Source: an uncultured Caryophanales bacterium (lineage in GTDB: Bacteria > Bacillota_I > Bacilli_A > RFN20 > CAG-288). From it: DNA of 64,000 bases. Positions 52,481 to 63,407 of this stretch are shown here, piece after piece. The stretch is from the NCBI GenBank assembly GCA_949287425.1, contig CASEGJ010000001.1, positions 1-64,000 on the forward strand, read 5' to 3'. Each line of letters opens with the position of its first letter. Positions within the stretch are counted from its first letter, which is position 1. The position numbers and the translations under genes are program-made. Under the pieces are notes generated by a model, which was not told where the DNA came from, ran no database searches, and worked only from the letters and a program-made list of their open reading frames with translations.

Positions 52481-52937
52481 AATCTATAATCTAATTTCAA
52501 TATTGATAGTTGTTGTCGCTAGTATTTTACTAATTGTTGGAATTAGTTTACCATTAGGTAAAAATGGCAATGATGTTGAATTCTACTTTCAAGAATATGT
52601 TAGTTCATCTTTAGTTTTATATTTGTTAATCTTTGGCTTAGTTGGTGGATCTATTCTTGCTAATTATTCTTTAAATAAAGCTTTATCAAGTGTTGGGTTT
52701 ACTTTTAACTTAGTTAGTTTAGCTTATGTAATTGTTATCTTAATTATCAATTGCTTTCAACCTTTCTTTGATGCAGTTAAACATCAAACTTCCTTTGATA
52801 TTTATTTTGGAAGTATCTTGTTATTAATTAGTGGAATTATTTTATTTGTCATTTCGCTAATTGGATTTATTAAAACTATCTTAGTAAATAAAAAAGAAGT
52901 TGATGAAGATAAAGATAATCAAGAAATAAAAGAATAA
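52464..52937 (+). CDS. Four-helix membrane protein, partner of SHOCT protein
   Basis: 157 residues with four hydrophobic segments matching the arrangement of the upstream protein without its SHOCT tail; the C terminus is acidic (VDEDKDNQEIKE). AAAGGA inside the end of the upstream gene serves as ribosome site. Probably a duplicated partner in one membrane complex. Confidence 0.65.
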   Translation: MKSLNKIYNLISILIVVVASILLIVGISLPLGKNGNDVEFYFQEYVSSSLVLYLLIFGLVGGSILANYSLNKALSSVGFTFNLVSLAYVIVILIINCFQPFFDAVKHQTSFDIYFGSILLLISGIILFVISLIGFIKTILVNKKEVDEDKDNQEIKE

Positions 52938-52962
52938 TATTAAAAATATAAGTGTATCAATA

Positions 52963-52993
52963 AATAGGCTAGTTAATATCTAGTCTATTTTTT
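52963..52993 (+). terminator. Terminator
   Basis: AATAGGCTAG (52963-52972) pairs with CTAGTCTATT (52980-52989), one mismatch, followed by TTTT. Confidence 0.75.
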
Positions 52994-53125
52994 GTTAGAT
53001 AATTTCATTTAATAAAAATGCGTATATACGCAAAAATTTTAAATAATATATATATTAAATACACTTATTTTTCTATTTTAGAATTAAGTAATCATATATA
53101 ATTAAAACGTCAAAGGAAAATCAAT

Positions 53126-54130
53126 ATGCAAGAAAACAATTTAGTAACTATAGTTGTACCTTATTATCACAATAAAGATACTTTGGAAAAAGCTATTCAA
53201 TCTATCTTAAATCAATCATATCAAAACTTTGAAATTGTTTTAGTAAATAACAATGCCGATAGTCAAACTGATCAAATAGCTAAGCAATATCAAAATAAAG
53301 ATTCTAGAATTAAAATATGCTATCAGGAAAAACAAGGTGTAACTTACGCCGTTAGTCTAGGTGTAAGAAATGCTAGTGGTAAATATCTTTGCTTTTTAGA
53401 TGCAGATGATTATCTAGATAGCAATTTTATTAAGATACTACTTCCATATATGGATAAAGTAGATTTAATTTCTACTTCTTATTATAAAGTTCTAGAAAAT
53501 GGAACTAAAAAGGAAATGAATTTAGAAGCTAATCTATATCAAGTTAAAGATAGCTTTTCAAAGATATTTTATAACAATAATTCCATTGCTACTTTTCAAT
53601 ATATTCCAGTATTTCGCTGGGGGAAAATGTATAAAACATCTATTGCTAAATCGATAATTGATGAATATGAAAGCTATGGATTTTATATGTATGAAGATAT
53701 GGCCTTTAACCTTCTTTATTTAGAAAAATCCACCTCTTTTAGAAATATAAATTACTTAGGTGTTTATTATATTCAATATGAAGTATCGATGACTAAAATA
53801 AATAAAGTTAACTATCAAGATGTAATTAATTTAAGAAGCAAAGTTAAAAATTTCTTACATGTTGTTTATTCAAGAAACTCTACTCCTGATTCTAGTTTTG
53901 AAACCTGTGATTTTGATATTACTAAATACTATCTTTCTCGAGTAATTAAATCATCTAATTATTCTACTTCTAAAGAGTTTTTTAAAATGATGAATCAAGA
54001 TGAAGAATATCTTTCTTCATTAAAAAAGGTCACTAGTTATAAAGCCTCAAAAGGATATAAATTATATTTATTCTTCTTACAAAAGAAGATGTTTAATTCT
54101 ATTTATCTTGCTTATAAATATCTTCTTTAA
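53126..54130 (+). CDS. Family 2 glycosyltransferase
   Basis: 334 residues. VTIVVPYYHNKDTLEKAIQS and FLDADDYLD (DXD-type metal site) are standard GT2 motifs; MYEDMAFNLLYL carries the ED of the catalytic base region. It transfers a sugar from a nucleotide donor in the cytoplasm, probably for capsule, teichoic acid or glycolipid. AAAGGA precedes ATG 53126. Its 3' end overlaps the convergent glycosyltransferase gene by 32 bases. Confidence 0.88.
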   Translation: MQENNLVTIVVPYYHNKDTLEKAIQSILNQSYQNFEIVLVNNNADSQTDQIAKQYQNKDSRIKICYQEKQGVTYAVSLGVRNASGKYLCFLDADDYLDSNFIKILLPYMDKVDLISTSYYKVLENGTKKEMNLEANLYQVKDSFSKIFYNNNSIATFQYIPVFRWGKMYKTSIAKSIIDEYESYGFYMYEDMAFNLLYLEKSTSFRNINYLGVYYIQYEVSMTKINKVNYQDVINLRSKVKNFLHVVYSRNSTPDSSFETCDFDITKYYLSRVIKSSNYSTSKEFFKMMNQDEEYLSSLKKVTSYKASKGYKLYLFFLQKKMFNSIYLAYKYLL

Positions 54131-55040
54131 TTTCTAAGATATATTTTCCTAAGATAGTATCCTTATTTAGATTATCAATATCGATTCTCCAGATTAATTT
54201 CTGGGGAATTTTAAATTTTTCTTCGAGATTAGTAAATTCATTAACTAACTTATTTCTATTGTTAAAAACAAAGAAGACATCTTCATCTTTACTAGGTATT
54301 TTGTTAAGTAAAGAGTTATCTAATTTATTGATTTTCGCTATCATTAAAAACATATCAATTAGAAAATAAGGGTAATAGTGATATTTATTAATATAAAACA
54401 AAAACATATTGTAAATATAATAGGCCAAGTTGTTACCTTTTTTACCATAGATAAAAAAGCCAGTCCAGTTAGTTAGATATTTTTTATATGTAAAAACATC
54501 CTTATTGTTAATTAAATTGTTAGTAGTATTAAAATATGAATCTATAAATTTAGTTAAATCGAAAGACTTATCATGAAGCATAATAGTAGCATCTAACCAA
54601 ATCCCACCATATTCATAAATAAGTTTAAATCTAAGAATATCTGAAAGCATCTGAACAGAAATCTTATTTTTCTTAAATTTATCAATTAAGGAAGAATCTA
54701 TTTTAGAAATTGCCTCTAGGTTAGTTTTATCAATTTGCACGATAAGAAAAATTTTACTGTATTTATCAACTAAGCTTTGATAGCAGAGTTGAACAATACT
54801 TGGAGCAAGAATAAATCCATCATACCAAAAGACAAAAATCTTAGGCTTTTTATTATCTTGAATAGTAGAGGAAAATTTATCTTGCTTAAAAACATCTTGC
54901 AAGTAAGAAGATTTTTCAATTCTTCTTTTAACTTTTTCAAATTTGGTTTTAAGATCTTTATTGCGCCTATATTTAATTAATTCAAATTTTAAAGTCTTTG
55001 TTTTAATAGCGTATTTTAATCTAGATAAGTATTTATTCAT
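54099..55040 (-). CDS. Capsular-polysaccharide-type glycosyltransferase (GT32-like)
   Basis: 313 residues. KIFVFWYDGFILAPSIVQLC, SDILRFKLIYEYGGIWLDAT (DXD-equivalent in the GG-W-D loop) and the preceding helix are the Caps_synth/Gly_transf_sug pattern. It likely adds a hexose to a surface glycan. Convergent with, and overlapping, the GT2 gene, so the two are coordinated only by position, not by operon. Confidence 0.82.
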   Translation of the reverse strand: MNKYLSRLKYAIKTKTLKFELIKYRRNKDLKTKFEKVKRRIEKSSYLQDVFKQDKFSSTIQDNKKPKIFVFWYDGFILAPSIVQLCYQSLVDKYSKIFLIVQIDKTNLEAISKIDSSLIDKFKKNKISVQMLSDILRFKLIYEYGGIWLDATIMLHDKSFDLTKFIDSYFNTTNNLINNKDVFTYKKYLTNWTGFFIYGKKGNNLAYYIYNMFLFYINKYHYYPYFLIDMFLMIAKINKLDNSLLNKIPSKDEDVFFVFNNRNKLVNEFTNLEEKFKIPQKLIWRIDIDNLNKDTILGKYILEIKEDIYKQDK

Positions 55041-55120
55041 ATTTGTTACTATTTAATCATATTAAAGAAAGTAAAGATATTCAATTAAATTAGTTTATAA
55101 ATAACTATTTTAAAAATGAG

Positions 55121-55174
55121 AATAATAAAAAGACTATTAAAAGTCTAAAATGTATTTAGATATCTAATAGCCTT
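55121..55174 (-). terminator. Terminator of diaminopentanoate dehydrogenase-like gene
   Basis: On the minus strand AAGGCTATTA pairs with TAATAGTCTT (plus coordinates 55165-55174 and 55130-55139; one wobble), followed by TTTATTATT. Confidence 0.65.
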
Positions 55175-55195
55175 TAATCTATAATGCTTTAATTG

Positions 55196-56227
55196 CTAGT
55201 TTAAATAAGTTTCCATTGGATAAACTAAATATCTTAGTTCATCTAATTGATCGCAGCTAACAAATCCACATGGAGCTAATAATAAGCTAGGAATTCTATT
55301 GACGATAGTAGCGCAAGTATGTCTAACAGTATCAGGTTTAGTTACATGGAATTCTAAGTTAGGTTCACCTTCGATCTTCCAATCGCACATATCGCCATCA
55401 TCTTTACCATAAACTTTACCGATAGTTTGTTCTTCAATAGTGATACCTTGATAAGTTTCAATAGTAACAACAGCTGACATACCTATACATCTTCCAGCCT
55501 TAATAGTTTTACCTAAGGTTTCAGAATAGATATCTTTATCGATAGTGTATGGAACATTTTTCTGAGTGATAGATTTAATAGTTAAGCCTAGTTTAGATAC
55601 CATAGCTTCAGAAGCATTCCAGGCATAAGAAGGAACGATTTGAGTAGGGTGAGCTAAAGTTTTTTCAAATTCTTTAACAGTTAAATCACAACCATGAGCT
55701 TTAGCTAAGGCCAAACCATAATCTTCGACGTTATATGAATAAGCACCAGTTATTTTAGTAACTTTATTGCATCCAGAAATAGCAGAAGCAACCATGTTAA
55801 TCCAATAGATATCTTGCATGCCGCTACCAGTAATAGTGCATTTAGTTGCCTTAGCAAGTTTATCTAAGTAATTTATTTTTTCAGCAGAAGTATTCCAAGG
55901 ATAAATAGCCTCTTCACAAGTAGTAATGACACTTATACCTCTTGAAACGCATTTTTCCATAGCTTCAAAAATATCATCGACAAAGCTAAATAGGGTAATA
56001 ATAGCGACATCAGCATCAGTTTCATCTAAAACTCTATCGGCATCGGAAGAAATTTTAACTCCTAGATTAACACCTAGTTCAGCAAATTCACCGACATCTT
56101 TACCTACGATATCTTTATTGATATCGATAGCTCCGACAATCTGAGCATTATGCTCATAAAGATACTTTAAGATGTATTTGGACATCTTACCACATCCATA
56201 TTGGACTACTTTAATTCTTTGGTTCAT
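55196..56227 (-). CDS. 2,4-diaminopentanoate dehydrogenase-like oxidoreductase (DapB fold)
   Basis: 343 residues; AGGAGG lies just before the ATG at 56227. N-terminal Rossmann motif [17 protein letters not shown], then [10 protein letters not shown] and [15 protein letters not shown] fit the dihydrodipicolinate-reductase-like family that contains 2,4-diaminopentanoate dehydrogenase of ornithine fermentation. The usual neighbours of that pathway (OrAB, Ort) are not in the window, so the substrate is uncertain. It is downstream of the LysR gene on the same strand (108 bases) and might be its target. Confidence 0.72.
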   Translation of the reverse strand: MNQRIKVVQYGCGKMSKYILKYLYEHNAQIVGAIDINKDIVGKDVGEFAELGVNLGVKISSDADRVLDETDADVAIITLFSFVDDIFEAMEKCVSRGISVITTCEEAIYPWNTSAEKINYLDKLAKATKCTITGSGMQDIYWINMVASAISGCNKVTKITGAYSYNVEDYGLALAKAHGCDLTVKEFEKTLAHPTQIVPSYAWNASEAMVSKLGLTIKSITQKNVPYTIDKDIYSETLGKTIKAGRCIGMSAVVTIETYQGITIEEQTIGKVYGKDDGDMCDWKIEGEPNLEFHVTKPDTVRHTCATIVNRIPSLLLAPCGFVSCDQLDELRYLVYPMETYLN

Positions 56228-56335
56228 ACTTGACCTCCTAAGAATAATTATAGCTCAAAAAAGAAATTTTTGATACATAAATTAAAAATAGAATAAAAAT
56301 AGTTAAACGTTAAAGTATTGCTAGCAAGCTAAGTA

Positions 56336-57226
56336 TTATTTGACGATGGAATTATAGATAGAAACTATTTCACTAGCGACATTTTTATGTTCGAAATCTT
56401 TTAAAAAGACTAGGTTAATTTGTCTAACCATATTGAAGTTTTCAATAGGCCTAATTGCTAAAATAGAATGCTTAATTTCATGGTAACAGGCGCTTTTAGG
56501 AAGAATAGATACACCTCTATTTCTTTCAATAAGATCTTTAATAGTAGCGATATTATCTAATTCGAGAATAACGTTAAAATCGTTTATGGACATGTTTTCT
56601 TGTTCTAAGGCTGAATCAAGAAGCTCTCTAGTTTGGCTGGAAGAAGTTCTTAAAATGAGATTTTCAGTTTTCAAATCGTTAATATTTATAGTCTTATTTT
56701 TACTAAGTGGATTTTCATTAGGCATAACTGCTACTAAACTATCAGTATCTAGCAAGATAGAATTGTACTTTTTAGAAACGACATTACCTTCGACAATGGC
56801 TAAATCAATTTCATATGAAGAGAGCTTATCATAAAGATTTTTTATACTATCAGCAATAATTTTTATTCTTGAACCCTTGTTTTTAGAACAATATAAAGCT
56901 AAAACTTCCGCAATTAAATTAGATTCAGAAGTGTGAGTGATTCCTACTATCATAGATTTAGTTAGGTTTTTTTCATCGCCGAGTTTAATATTTAAATCTT
57001 TGTAGATTGATTGAATTCTCCTTGCGTATTTTAATAGTATTTTTCCTTCATTAGTAAGCTTGATTTCTTTGTTTATCCTATTGAATATTTTTATGTTCAA
57101 TTCGCTTTCTAAGCCTTTAATATGTTGGCTAACTGCCGGTTGAGTTAGATTTAATTGATTGGCAGCTAAAGTGAAGTTTTTCACTTCGCATATTTTCAAA
57201 AAAGTTTCTAATTTAGGATCAATCAT
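56336..57226 (-). CDS. LysR-family transcription regulator
   Basis: 296 residues, the usual LysR size. The N-terminal helix-turn-helix reads FLKICEVKNFTLAANQLNLT then QPAVSQHIKGLE; the effector domain follows (GVSILPKSACYHEI near 245). It is divergent from the CPA2 antiporter gene (111 bases between) and upstream of the dehydrogenase-like gene, the common arrangement for LysR control of a neighbour. Confidence 0.9.
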   Translation of the reverse strand: MIDPKLETFLKICEVKNFTLAANQLNLTQPAVSQHIKGLESELNIKIFNRINKEIKLTNEGKILLKYARRIQSIYKDLNIKLGDEKNLTKSMIVGITHTSESNLIAEVLALYCSKNKGSRIKIIADSIKNLYDKLSSYEIDLAIVEGNVVSKKYNSILLDTDSLVAVMPNENPLSKNKTININDLKTENLILRTSSSQTRELLDSALEQENMSINDFNVILELDNIATIKDLIERNRGVSILPKSACYHEIKHSILAIRPIENFNMVRQINLVFLKDFEHKNVASEIVSIYNSIVK

Positions 57227-57337
57227 ATTGCCTCCATTATAACAAAAATTTATAGTTTGATAAATTATTATTAGTTTTATTAATTTATCTTACGGCTAGA
57301 ATATAACATAGAAAGGACAGTAAGTAAAGTTAAGAAA

Positions 57338-58639
57338 ATGGATTTACAAATTTATAAATATTACGATGGTAACGGCGGGGCAACAATATTAATTTCACTA
57401 GCTATAATTTTATTTGCAGGTTTTGCATTTTCAAAAATAGCTAAACTATTAAAGCTACCTAATGTTACTGGTTATATAATTGCTGGAATAATAATTGGTC
57501 CTTATGTTTTAGACTTAGTTCCACATAATATTATTTCAAACATGTCTTTTTTAAGTGATTTAGCTTTGGGATTTATCGCTTTTGGAGTAGGTAAATCATT
57601 TAAAAAAGAAGTTATTAAAGCTTCAGGAATGAAAGTAATTATTATTACTTTATTAGAAGCTTTACTAGCTGGTGTGCTAGTTAGCATTTCAATATATATA
57701 ATCTTTCCAAATATGGGGCTTAGTTTTGCATTGTTACTTGGTGGAATTGCAACTGCAACAGCTCCAGCATCAACAATGATGACAATTAAGCAATATAAAG
57801 CTAAAGGGGAATTTGTCGATATATTGTTACAAGTAGTCGCTTTAGACGATGTTGTTTGCTTATTAGCTTTTTCAATAATTACTGCAGTAATTGAAGCTAC
57901 TAATCAAGGTAATTTAAACGTGTTAGAAATTGTATTACCTATTATTTACAATCTCGGATTTATGTTAATTGGCTTAATTAGTGGGTTAATTTTACCATAT
58001 TTAATTAAAAACAGATCATCGAATTCTAAAATGATAATGTGCGTGTGTTTTATTTGTTTAATTTCTGGTTGTGCTAGTTTATTAGATGTTTCACCATTGT
58101 TATCATGTATGATATTTGGTGCAAGTTATATAAATAAAACTAAGGACAAAGAATTATTTAATCAAATAGATGATTTTGATCCACCAATCATGTTAGCTTT
58201 CTTTGTAATTTCAGGAATGAATATGGATCTTTCAAGTTTTTTAACTATAGGAATGATTGGTTTAGTTTACTTTATTATCAGAATTTTAGGTAAATATTTA
58301 GGTGCTTATTTAGGTTGTAAGATAGTAAAAGTCGAAAAGAAAACTACTAGGTATCTTGGCTTTGGCTTAATTCCACAAGCTGGAGTAGCAATTGGGCTAG
58401 CCTTTTTAGGTCAAAGAATGCTTCCAAATTCAATTGGTGATACCTTTTTATCAGTAATATTATGCTCATCAGTCTTATATGAAATGATTGGTCCAGTTAG
58501 TTCTAAATTTGCTTTGATTAAATCAGGAGCTATCGATTTAGAAAGTGTTAAATTAGCTAATGTTAAAGAAGTTGAAAACAAGCAAAAACAATCTGACAAA
58601 TTAGAACAAGTTCAAGTAAGCGAAAACAAGATTAATTAA
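57338..58639 (+). CDS. CPA2-family cation/proton antiporter
   Basis: 433 residues with about 12 hydrophobic segments. The N-terminal LLKLPNVTGYIIAGIIIGP, the ATAPASTMM stretch and VVALDDVVCLLAF (DD-type ion site) are KefB/NapA-like motifs. It exchanges Na+ or K+ for protons across the membrane. The C-terminal tail is short, with no TrkA-N domain, so KefC-type gating is unlikely. Its last 8 bases overlap the end of the convergent giant helicase gene. Confidence 0.87.
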   Translation: MDLQIYKYYDGNGGATILISLAIILFAGFAFSKIAKLLKLPNVTGYIIAGIIIGPYVLDLVPHNIISNMSFLSDLALGFIAFGVGKSFKKEVIKASGMKVIIITLLEALLAGVLVSISIYIIFPNMGLSFALLLGGIATATAPASTMMTIKQYKAKGEFVDILLQVVALDDVVCLLAFSIITAVIEATNQGNLNVLEIVLPIIYNLGFMLIGLISGLILPYLIKNRSSNSKMIMCVCFICLISGCASLLDVSPLLSCMIFGASYINKTKDKELFNQIDDFDPPIMLAFFVISGMNMDLSSFLTIGMIGLVYFIIRILGKYLGAYLGCKIVKVEKKTTRYLGFGLIPQAGVAIGLAFLGQRMLPNSIGDTFLSVILCSSVLYEMIGPVSSKFALIKSGAIDLESVKLANVKEVENKQKQSDKLEQVQVSENKIN

Positions 58640-61600
58640 TAGAATAAGTATCGTTAACAAAATTCAATTTGTTATCTTTAACTAGACTATCAATAATAGA
58701 TAAAATGCAATTTTTATCTACTAAGCTAGGATAACTAATATTAACTAATTTATAGACTTTTTCAATTAAATTATCTTTATTAATATTTTTAGCTTGTTTA
58801 ACTAACTGATAGATACATTCTTCTAATTCGATAGTAGGAATTTCATCGAGTTTTCTATTTGAATTGATTCTAAACTTAATTTTACTTTCATCAAATAAAT
58901 AGGCATCTTTGATCTTTTTAAGATTATATTTATTTTCTAAGATTCTAATACTATAAAAGATATAGCTAGAATAAGTAGAAGTGATTCTATTTAACTTTAA
59001 ATAATCTTTTAATCTTTTTTCTAAGAATTTCTGATTGATAGGTTGTTCTATTTTGATAATGTTATTGATAGCAGTTAAAACATCTTGACCTTGATTGTTA
59101 GTGGATTTAAATTTTATCGGGTTAGCAAAAATATAACTTTGGAAATTATAATCGCTATTATCTTTAGAATTAGAAATAGAATTATCATCAAAATAATCTT
59201 CAAAAAGATTAACTTGTTCCTGTTTAGTTTTCTTAGTATCTAATTTATCAAATTCTAAATTAGATTTAGAATTAACTAAGTTATTATCATCTTTTTTAAC
59301 TTGTAAAGGAGTTTTATTCGCTTCGATTACATTTTTAGATTTCGATTCATTTAAAACATCTGATTTATTAGATATATTAGAAGTTGATTTAATTTCTTCA
59401 ATCTTGTTAGAAGCTAAACTAGATGATCTTTTATTAGAATTATTATCAATTGAAGAAAGTAACTTTTCAATTAATTTAACTAAGTTATCTTTTTCCTTTT
59501 TGGTATTGTATAACCAGTCGACTTCCCAAAGATGATAGATATTCCAACCTTTGGATTTTAATATTTGTGGGCGAAGATGATCTCTATCAGTAGCTGTTAA
59601 ATTGTTTTTATATGTTAGTCCATCTGATTCAATTCCCAAGATATATTTATTGTTATTATCTTTGATAGCTAAATCTAATTTATATGATGAACAGCCTAAT
59701 TTAGTATCAACTTTGTAATTATTGGCGGTTAAAAAATTATAGACGTCTTCTTCGTAATCTGAATCAAAAGTCGGTTTATTCGAATATTGATAATTAGTAG
59801 TATTGCTATTTTGAGCATATTCAAGATAAGCCTTTAATAATTTTGGACCATTTTTAGTATTGTTAGTTATTTTAATATCATTAGAAAGGATAGATGAAAC
59901 AACTTGGATATTAATTTTAGCTCTAGTAATAGCGACATTTAATCTTCTTTCACCGCCATCGCGATTTAATGGGCCAAAAGAATTATAAAATTTATCGTTT
60001 TCATCTTTACCATAGCCGATTGATAAAATGATAGTATCTCTTTCATCACCTTGGCTAGTTTCGAGATTTTTAATAAAGAAAGGTTCAAATCTATCTTTAC
60101 TAAAGAAAGATTGATATTTTTGATTAGCTAATAATCTCTCTTCAAGGATATCGTTAATTAATTCTTGTTGATTGATATTAAAAGCTATGACACCTAACGA
60201 ACGATTATGGTATCTTTCAATATTTTCAAAAATTAAATCGACAACTTTGTTAGCTTCAAGATAGTTAATCCCTTTACCTCTAGTATAAGTGGCGTTTTTA
60301 ACATAGATAAAATCTATTCCATAGCCATCTTGTTTAGAATGGGAAGAAGGGAAACTAATTAATTTATTATCGTAAAAATGCCTGTTAGAAAATTGAATGA
60401 GGTCTTCACTTAAGGAACGATAATGCCATAAAAGATATCTTTGAGGCAAGATAGAACAATAATCTAAGATAGATTCAAAATCGCTAGCGTAGACTTCACT
60501 ATCATTTTCATCGTAATTAGTTTCACTAATAAAGAAGGAGGTTGGTGGCATTTGCTTAGGATCACCAACAACTATTGCTTGTTTGCCTCTATAGATACTT
60601 GTTAAAGCATCCCAAGGGAAAATTTGGCTGGCCTCATCAAAAATAACAGTATCAAATTTAATTTTAGCATCTAAAAAAGAAGAGACAGTAAGTGGAGACA
60701 TCATCAAACACGGCTTAATATCAAAAATGATATCTTTATATTGATCAATTATCTTTCTAACAGATAGGGAATTTCTCTTTCTATTAGATTCTTGAATAAG
60801 TTGATTTGCCAATTGAGAATTGGAATTTAAAATCTTAGTAAGTAACTTATCTTTAATTTCTTCTTGATTAGCTTTTAAGTTTAATTGATCTTCTTTTTGG
60901 AAAGAAGAAATAATATTTTCATGAGCAATTCTATTTAAAGAATTAAAAATAGGAGTATCGCGTTTTAATTTATCAGCCCACTGAGTGAAAAAGATTTTCT
61001 TAAAAGTGTTAACTATCTGTTTTTTATCGATCTTAGATTTAAAAAATAAATTGATATAGTTTAAATAACCATCCTTATTAGCTTGGTTAAGATAATTAGC
61101 CATATTGATGTAATATTCAATGTTAGTTAAAGAAGAACTAATTGAACTTAATATACTATTTAACTTAGTAAATTCAATAGTATATAAGCTAGAAGCTTCT
61201 TCAAAATAAGACGCTAACTTAGAAAGATCTTTTAACTCTTTTTCATAGTTAAATAGATTGTTAAAAATTTGCTTTTGATGAGTTAATAAATCATCATAGT
61301 TCCAGTTAAAACCTTTCGGTGGAATAAGATCAATATCACTAAGAAGTTTAATTCCATATTCACAATAAGATTTGTAATTTTGTTTAGTTAAACTTTTAGA
61401 TGGGTAAACTAAGTTAGATATTTGATTAAAAACATCATCAAACTTTACTTTAGAAAGATAGAGTTTAGCTAAAAGAAGAGAGTCTTTTTTAGCGATTTCA
61501 AGATTATATTTATCCTTTCCAACATAGTGAGATTTTAAAAATTTGTAATCTTTATGATAATTGGATTTAAAATGACGAGCAAAACCAGAATAAGTCTGCA

Positions 61601-63407
61601 TCCTTTTTGAAATGTCTTCTAGTTTATCAATTAAAACATCTGAAGTATAGTTAATTAAAGTTGAAGAAGTTATTTCATCAATGTTATTTCCATATTCATT
61701 TAGATAAGTTAAAAGGGCAACTAGGTTATTAGCGCTGTTAGTTAAAAAGAAACTATGTTCATATAAAGGGAGATCTTTTAAAGTATCTAGATAAGTTAAA
61801 ATATTGAAGATGTTTTTATAATTTACGTGTTTATAGCCAAAATTTTCATATAGGAGTTTTTGTAACTTGGCTAAGTTTTTAGAAATAGATAAGCATTTAT
61901 TAACACTCAAAGTAAGTTCAGTAAGTTTTTCATAAGAGTGATTTTGATATTTGTATCCATATAAAGGAGATTTAGAAAGATCGTAATTAACTATAGAATT
62001 AGTAGAAAGGATCTTTTCAAGATTGACACTAGCTTTTTCAAGATAGTCTTGACCTTTATTAGAAATATCATCAAAAGCAAAACCTAAATTGCTAAATTGT
62101 TTATAATAGATGGCTTTAGCAAAAATTTCATAGCTAGATAGATTAATGATAGGTTGAATTTGATGTAAGCTATTAACATATTCATTAAGCTTATTTTTAT
62201 CCTCATCGAGTTTGTTAGTTCTATTTAAATCAACTAGATTTCTTGAAATTTGTAAACAGTTAACTAAATCAGTTAAAACAAGCTGCTTATTAGAATTTAG
62301 CCCGTGGAGTTTTAAACAAAAATCACCTAAGCCATTTTCTTTTAACTTAGTATAAACAACATCTAAAGCAGAGATCTTTTCTGAGACAAATAAAACCTTT
62401 TTACCTTGGTAAATTAATTCAGCAATGATATTTGTAATAGTCTGAGATTTACCAGTTCCAGGTGGGCCAATTAAGACAAATGAATTGCCGTTTTTAGCAT
62501 CCAAAATTGCTTTCATTTGTGAAGAGTCAGCGCTAACTATATTGTGAAGTTGATTTTGTTTATCTTCTAAATTGATATTATCGATTAAATTGTTCTGCTT
62601 TAATTTTTCTTCACCAAACAAAGTGTTAATTAAACTAGAAGATAAGACGATATCTTCATGTTCTTTTAAATCGTTATATATATCTATTTTAGAAAAGGTA
62701 AATAGGCCTATATAACTAGAATAGATTATAGACCAATCATCTTGTTTAGAAATTTCTTTTTTAAGCTTTTTAAAATACTTTTCTAAATTATCATTTGGTT
62801 TATAAGTAGGGAAATTAATATTATATTCGTGTTTCAATTTATAACAGAGAGTAGAATTTAAACTCGCTTCATCTAAATTTGGGTTTAAATAAGTTTCAAA
62901 TTTACCTTCGTAGCTAAATTGACATGGAATTAAAATGATAGGAGCTTGATAGAAAGAGTTAGAATCGCTATCTTTATATCTAAGTAAGCCAAAGCAGATA
63001 TATAGTAAGTTAATTCCGCGTTCATTAATAGCATCTAAATTAGTATTATCTATGTTTTTGATAGCTTTTTTTAAACTTGTAGAAAATGAATCAGTCATTA
63101 TTAAAAGCTCGTTATCAGATAAAGAAATTTTATCAATCAGCGATTTTCTAAATTGAATTTGAGAAGAAGAAAAACTGTTAGTCTCTAAAAAATCTTTCTT
63201 TTTGTTTTGATTAGGCGAAAATAGTTCAGAAAACTTATCAAAATCAAAAATAGAAACCTTTTTGTTAGAACAAACTATCTGATAGCTAGAAAAGATAGTA
63301 GGAGAATAAATTTTTAAATATCTATCACTAATAGTAAAGTTAATTAACTTGTTTGATTTACCTAGATCGAGGAGTTTTTCTTCAGCTTTTTGTAACTTTA
63401 AATTCAT
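58632..63407 (-). CDS. DUF4011-type helicase with Vsr/DUF559-like nuclease domain
   Basis: 1591 residues. The start EEKLLDLGKSNKLINFTISD is the DUF4011 signature. A superfamily 1 helicase follows: Walker A IGPPGTGKSQT near 313, VIFDEASQIFPWDAL near 922, VGDPKQMPPTSFF, DERDTIILSIGYG and LNVAITRAK. The region about 1215-1310 looks like a Vsr/DUF559 nuclease (ESDGLTY, DRDHLRPQILKSKGW, LWEVDWL). The C terminus has a second helical domain (DUF3320-like). Such giant proteins are common in defence islands and some have been shown to protect from phage. A single gene of its own, on the minus strand. Confidence 0.82.
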   Translation of the reverse strand: MNLKLQKAEEKLLDLGKSNKLINFTISDRYLKIYSPTIFSSYQIVCSNKKVSIFDFDKFSELFSPNQNKKKDFLETNSFSSSQIQFRKSLIDKISLSDNELLIMTDSFSTSLKKAIKNIDNTNLDAINERGINLLYICFGLLRYKDSDSNSFYQAPIILIPCQFSYEGKFETYLNPNLDEASLNSTLCYKLKHEYNINFPTYKPNDNLEKYFKKLKKEISKQDDWSIIYSSYIGLFTFSKIDIYNDLKEHEDIVLSSSLINTLFGEEKLKQNNLIDNINLEDKQNQLHNIVSADSSQMKAILDAKNGNSFVLIGPPGTGKSQTITNIIAELIYQGKKVLFVSEKISALDVVYTKLKENGLGDFCLKLHGLNSNKQLVLTDLVNCLQISRNLVDLNRTNKLDEDKNKLNEYVNSLHQIQPIINLSSYEIFAKAIYYKQFSNLGFAFDDISNKGQDYLEKASVNLEKILSTNSIVNYDLSKSPLYGYKYQNHSYEKLTELTLSVNKCLSISKNLAKLQKLLYENFGYKHVNYKNIFNILTYLDTLKDLPLYEHSFFLTNSANNLVALLTYLNEYGNNIDEITSSTLINYTSDVLIDKLEDISKRMQTYSGFARHFKSNYHKDYKFLKSHYVGKDKYNLEIAKKDSLLLAKLYLSKVKFDDVFNQISNLVYPSKSLTKQNYKSYCEYGIKLLSDIDLIPPKGFNWNYDDLLTHQKQIFNNLFNYEKELKDLSKLASYFEEASSLYTIEFTKLNSILSSISSSLTNIEYYINMANYLNQANKDGYLNYINLFFKSKIDKKQIVNTFKKIFFTQWADKLKRDTPIFNSLNRIAHENIISSFQKEDQLNLKANQEEIKDKLLTKILNSNSQLANQLIQESNRKRNSLSVRKIIDQYKDIIFDIKPCLMMSPLTVSSFLDAKIKFDTVIFDEASQIFPWDALTSIYRGKQAIVVGDPKQMPPTSFFISETNYDENDSEVYASDFESILDYCSILPQRYLLWHYRSLSEDLIQFSNRHFYDNKLISFPSSHSKQDGYGIDFIYVKNATYTRGKGINYLEANKVVDLIFENIERYHNRSLGVIAFNINQQELINDILEERLLANQKYQSFFSKDRFEPFFIKNLETSQGDERDTIILSIGYGKDENDKFYNSFGPLNRDGGERRLNVAITRAKINIQVVSSILSNDIKITNNTKNGPKLLKAYLEYAQNSNTTNYQYSNKPTFDSDYEEDVYNFLTANNYKVDTKLGCSSYKLDLAIKDNNNKYILGIESDGLTYKNNLTATDRDHLRPQILKSKGWNIYHLWEVDWLYNTKKEKDNLVKLIEKLLSSIDNNSNKRSSSLASNKIEEIKSTSNISNKSDVLNESKSKNVIEANKTPLQVKKDDNNLVNSKSNLEFDKLDTKKTKQEQVNLFEDYFDDNSISNSKDNSDYNFQSYIFANPIKFKSTNNQGQDVLTAINNIIKIEQPINQKFLEKRLKDYLKLNRITSTYSSYIFYSIRILENKYNLKKIKDAYLFDESKIKFRINSNRKLDEIPTIELEECIYQLVKQAKNINKDNLIEKVYKLVNISYPSLVDKNCILSIIDSLVKDNKLNFVNDTYSIN

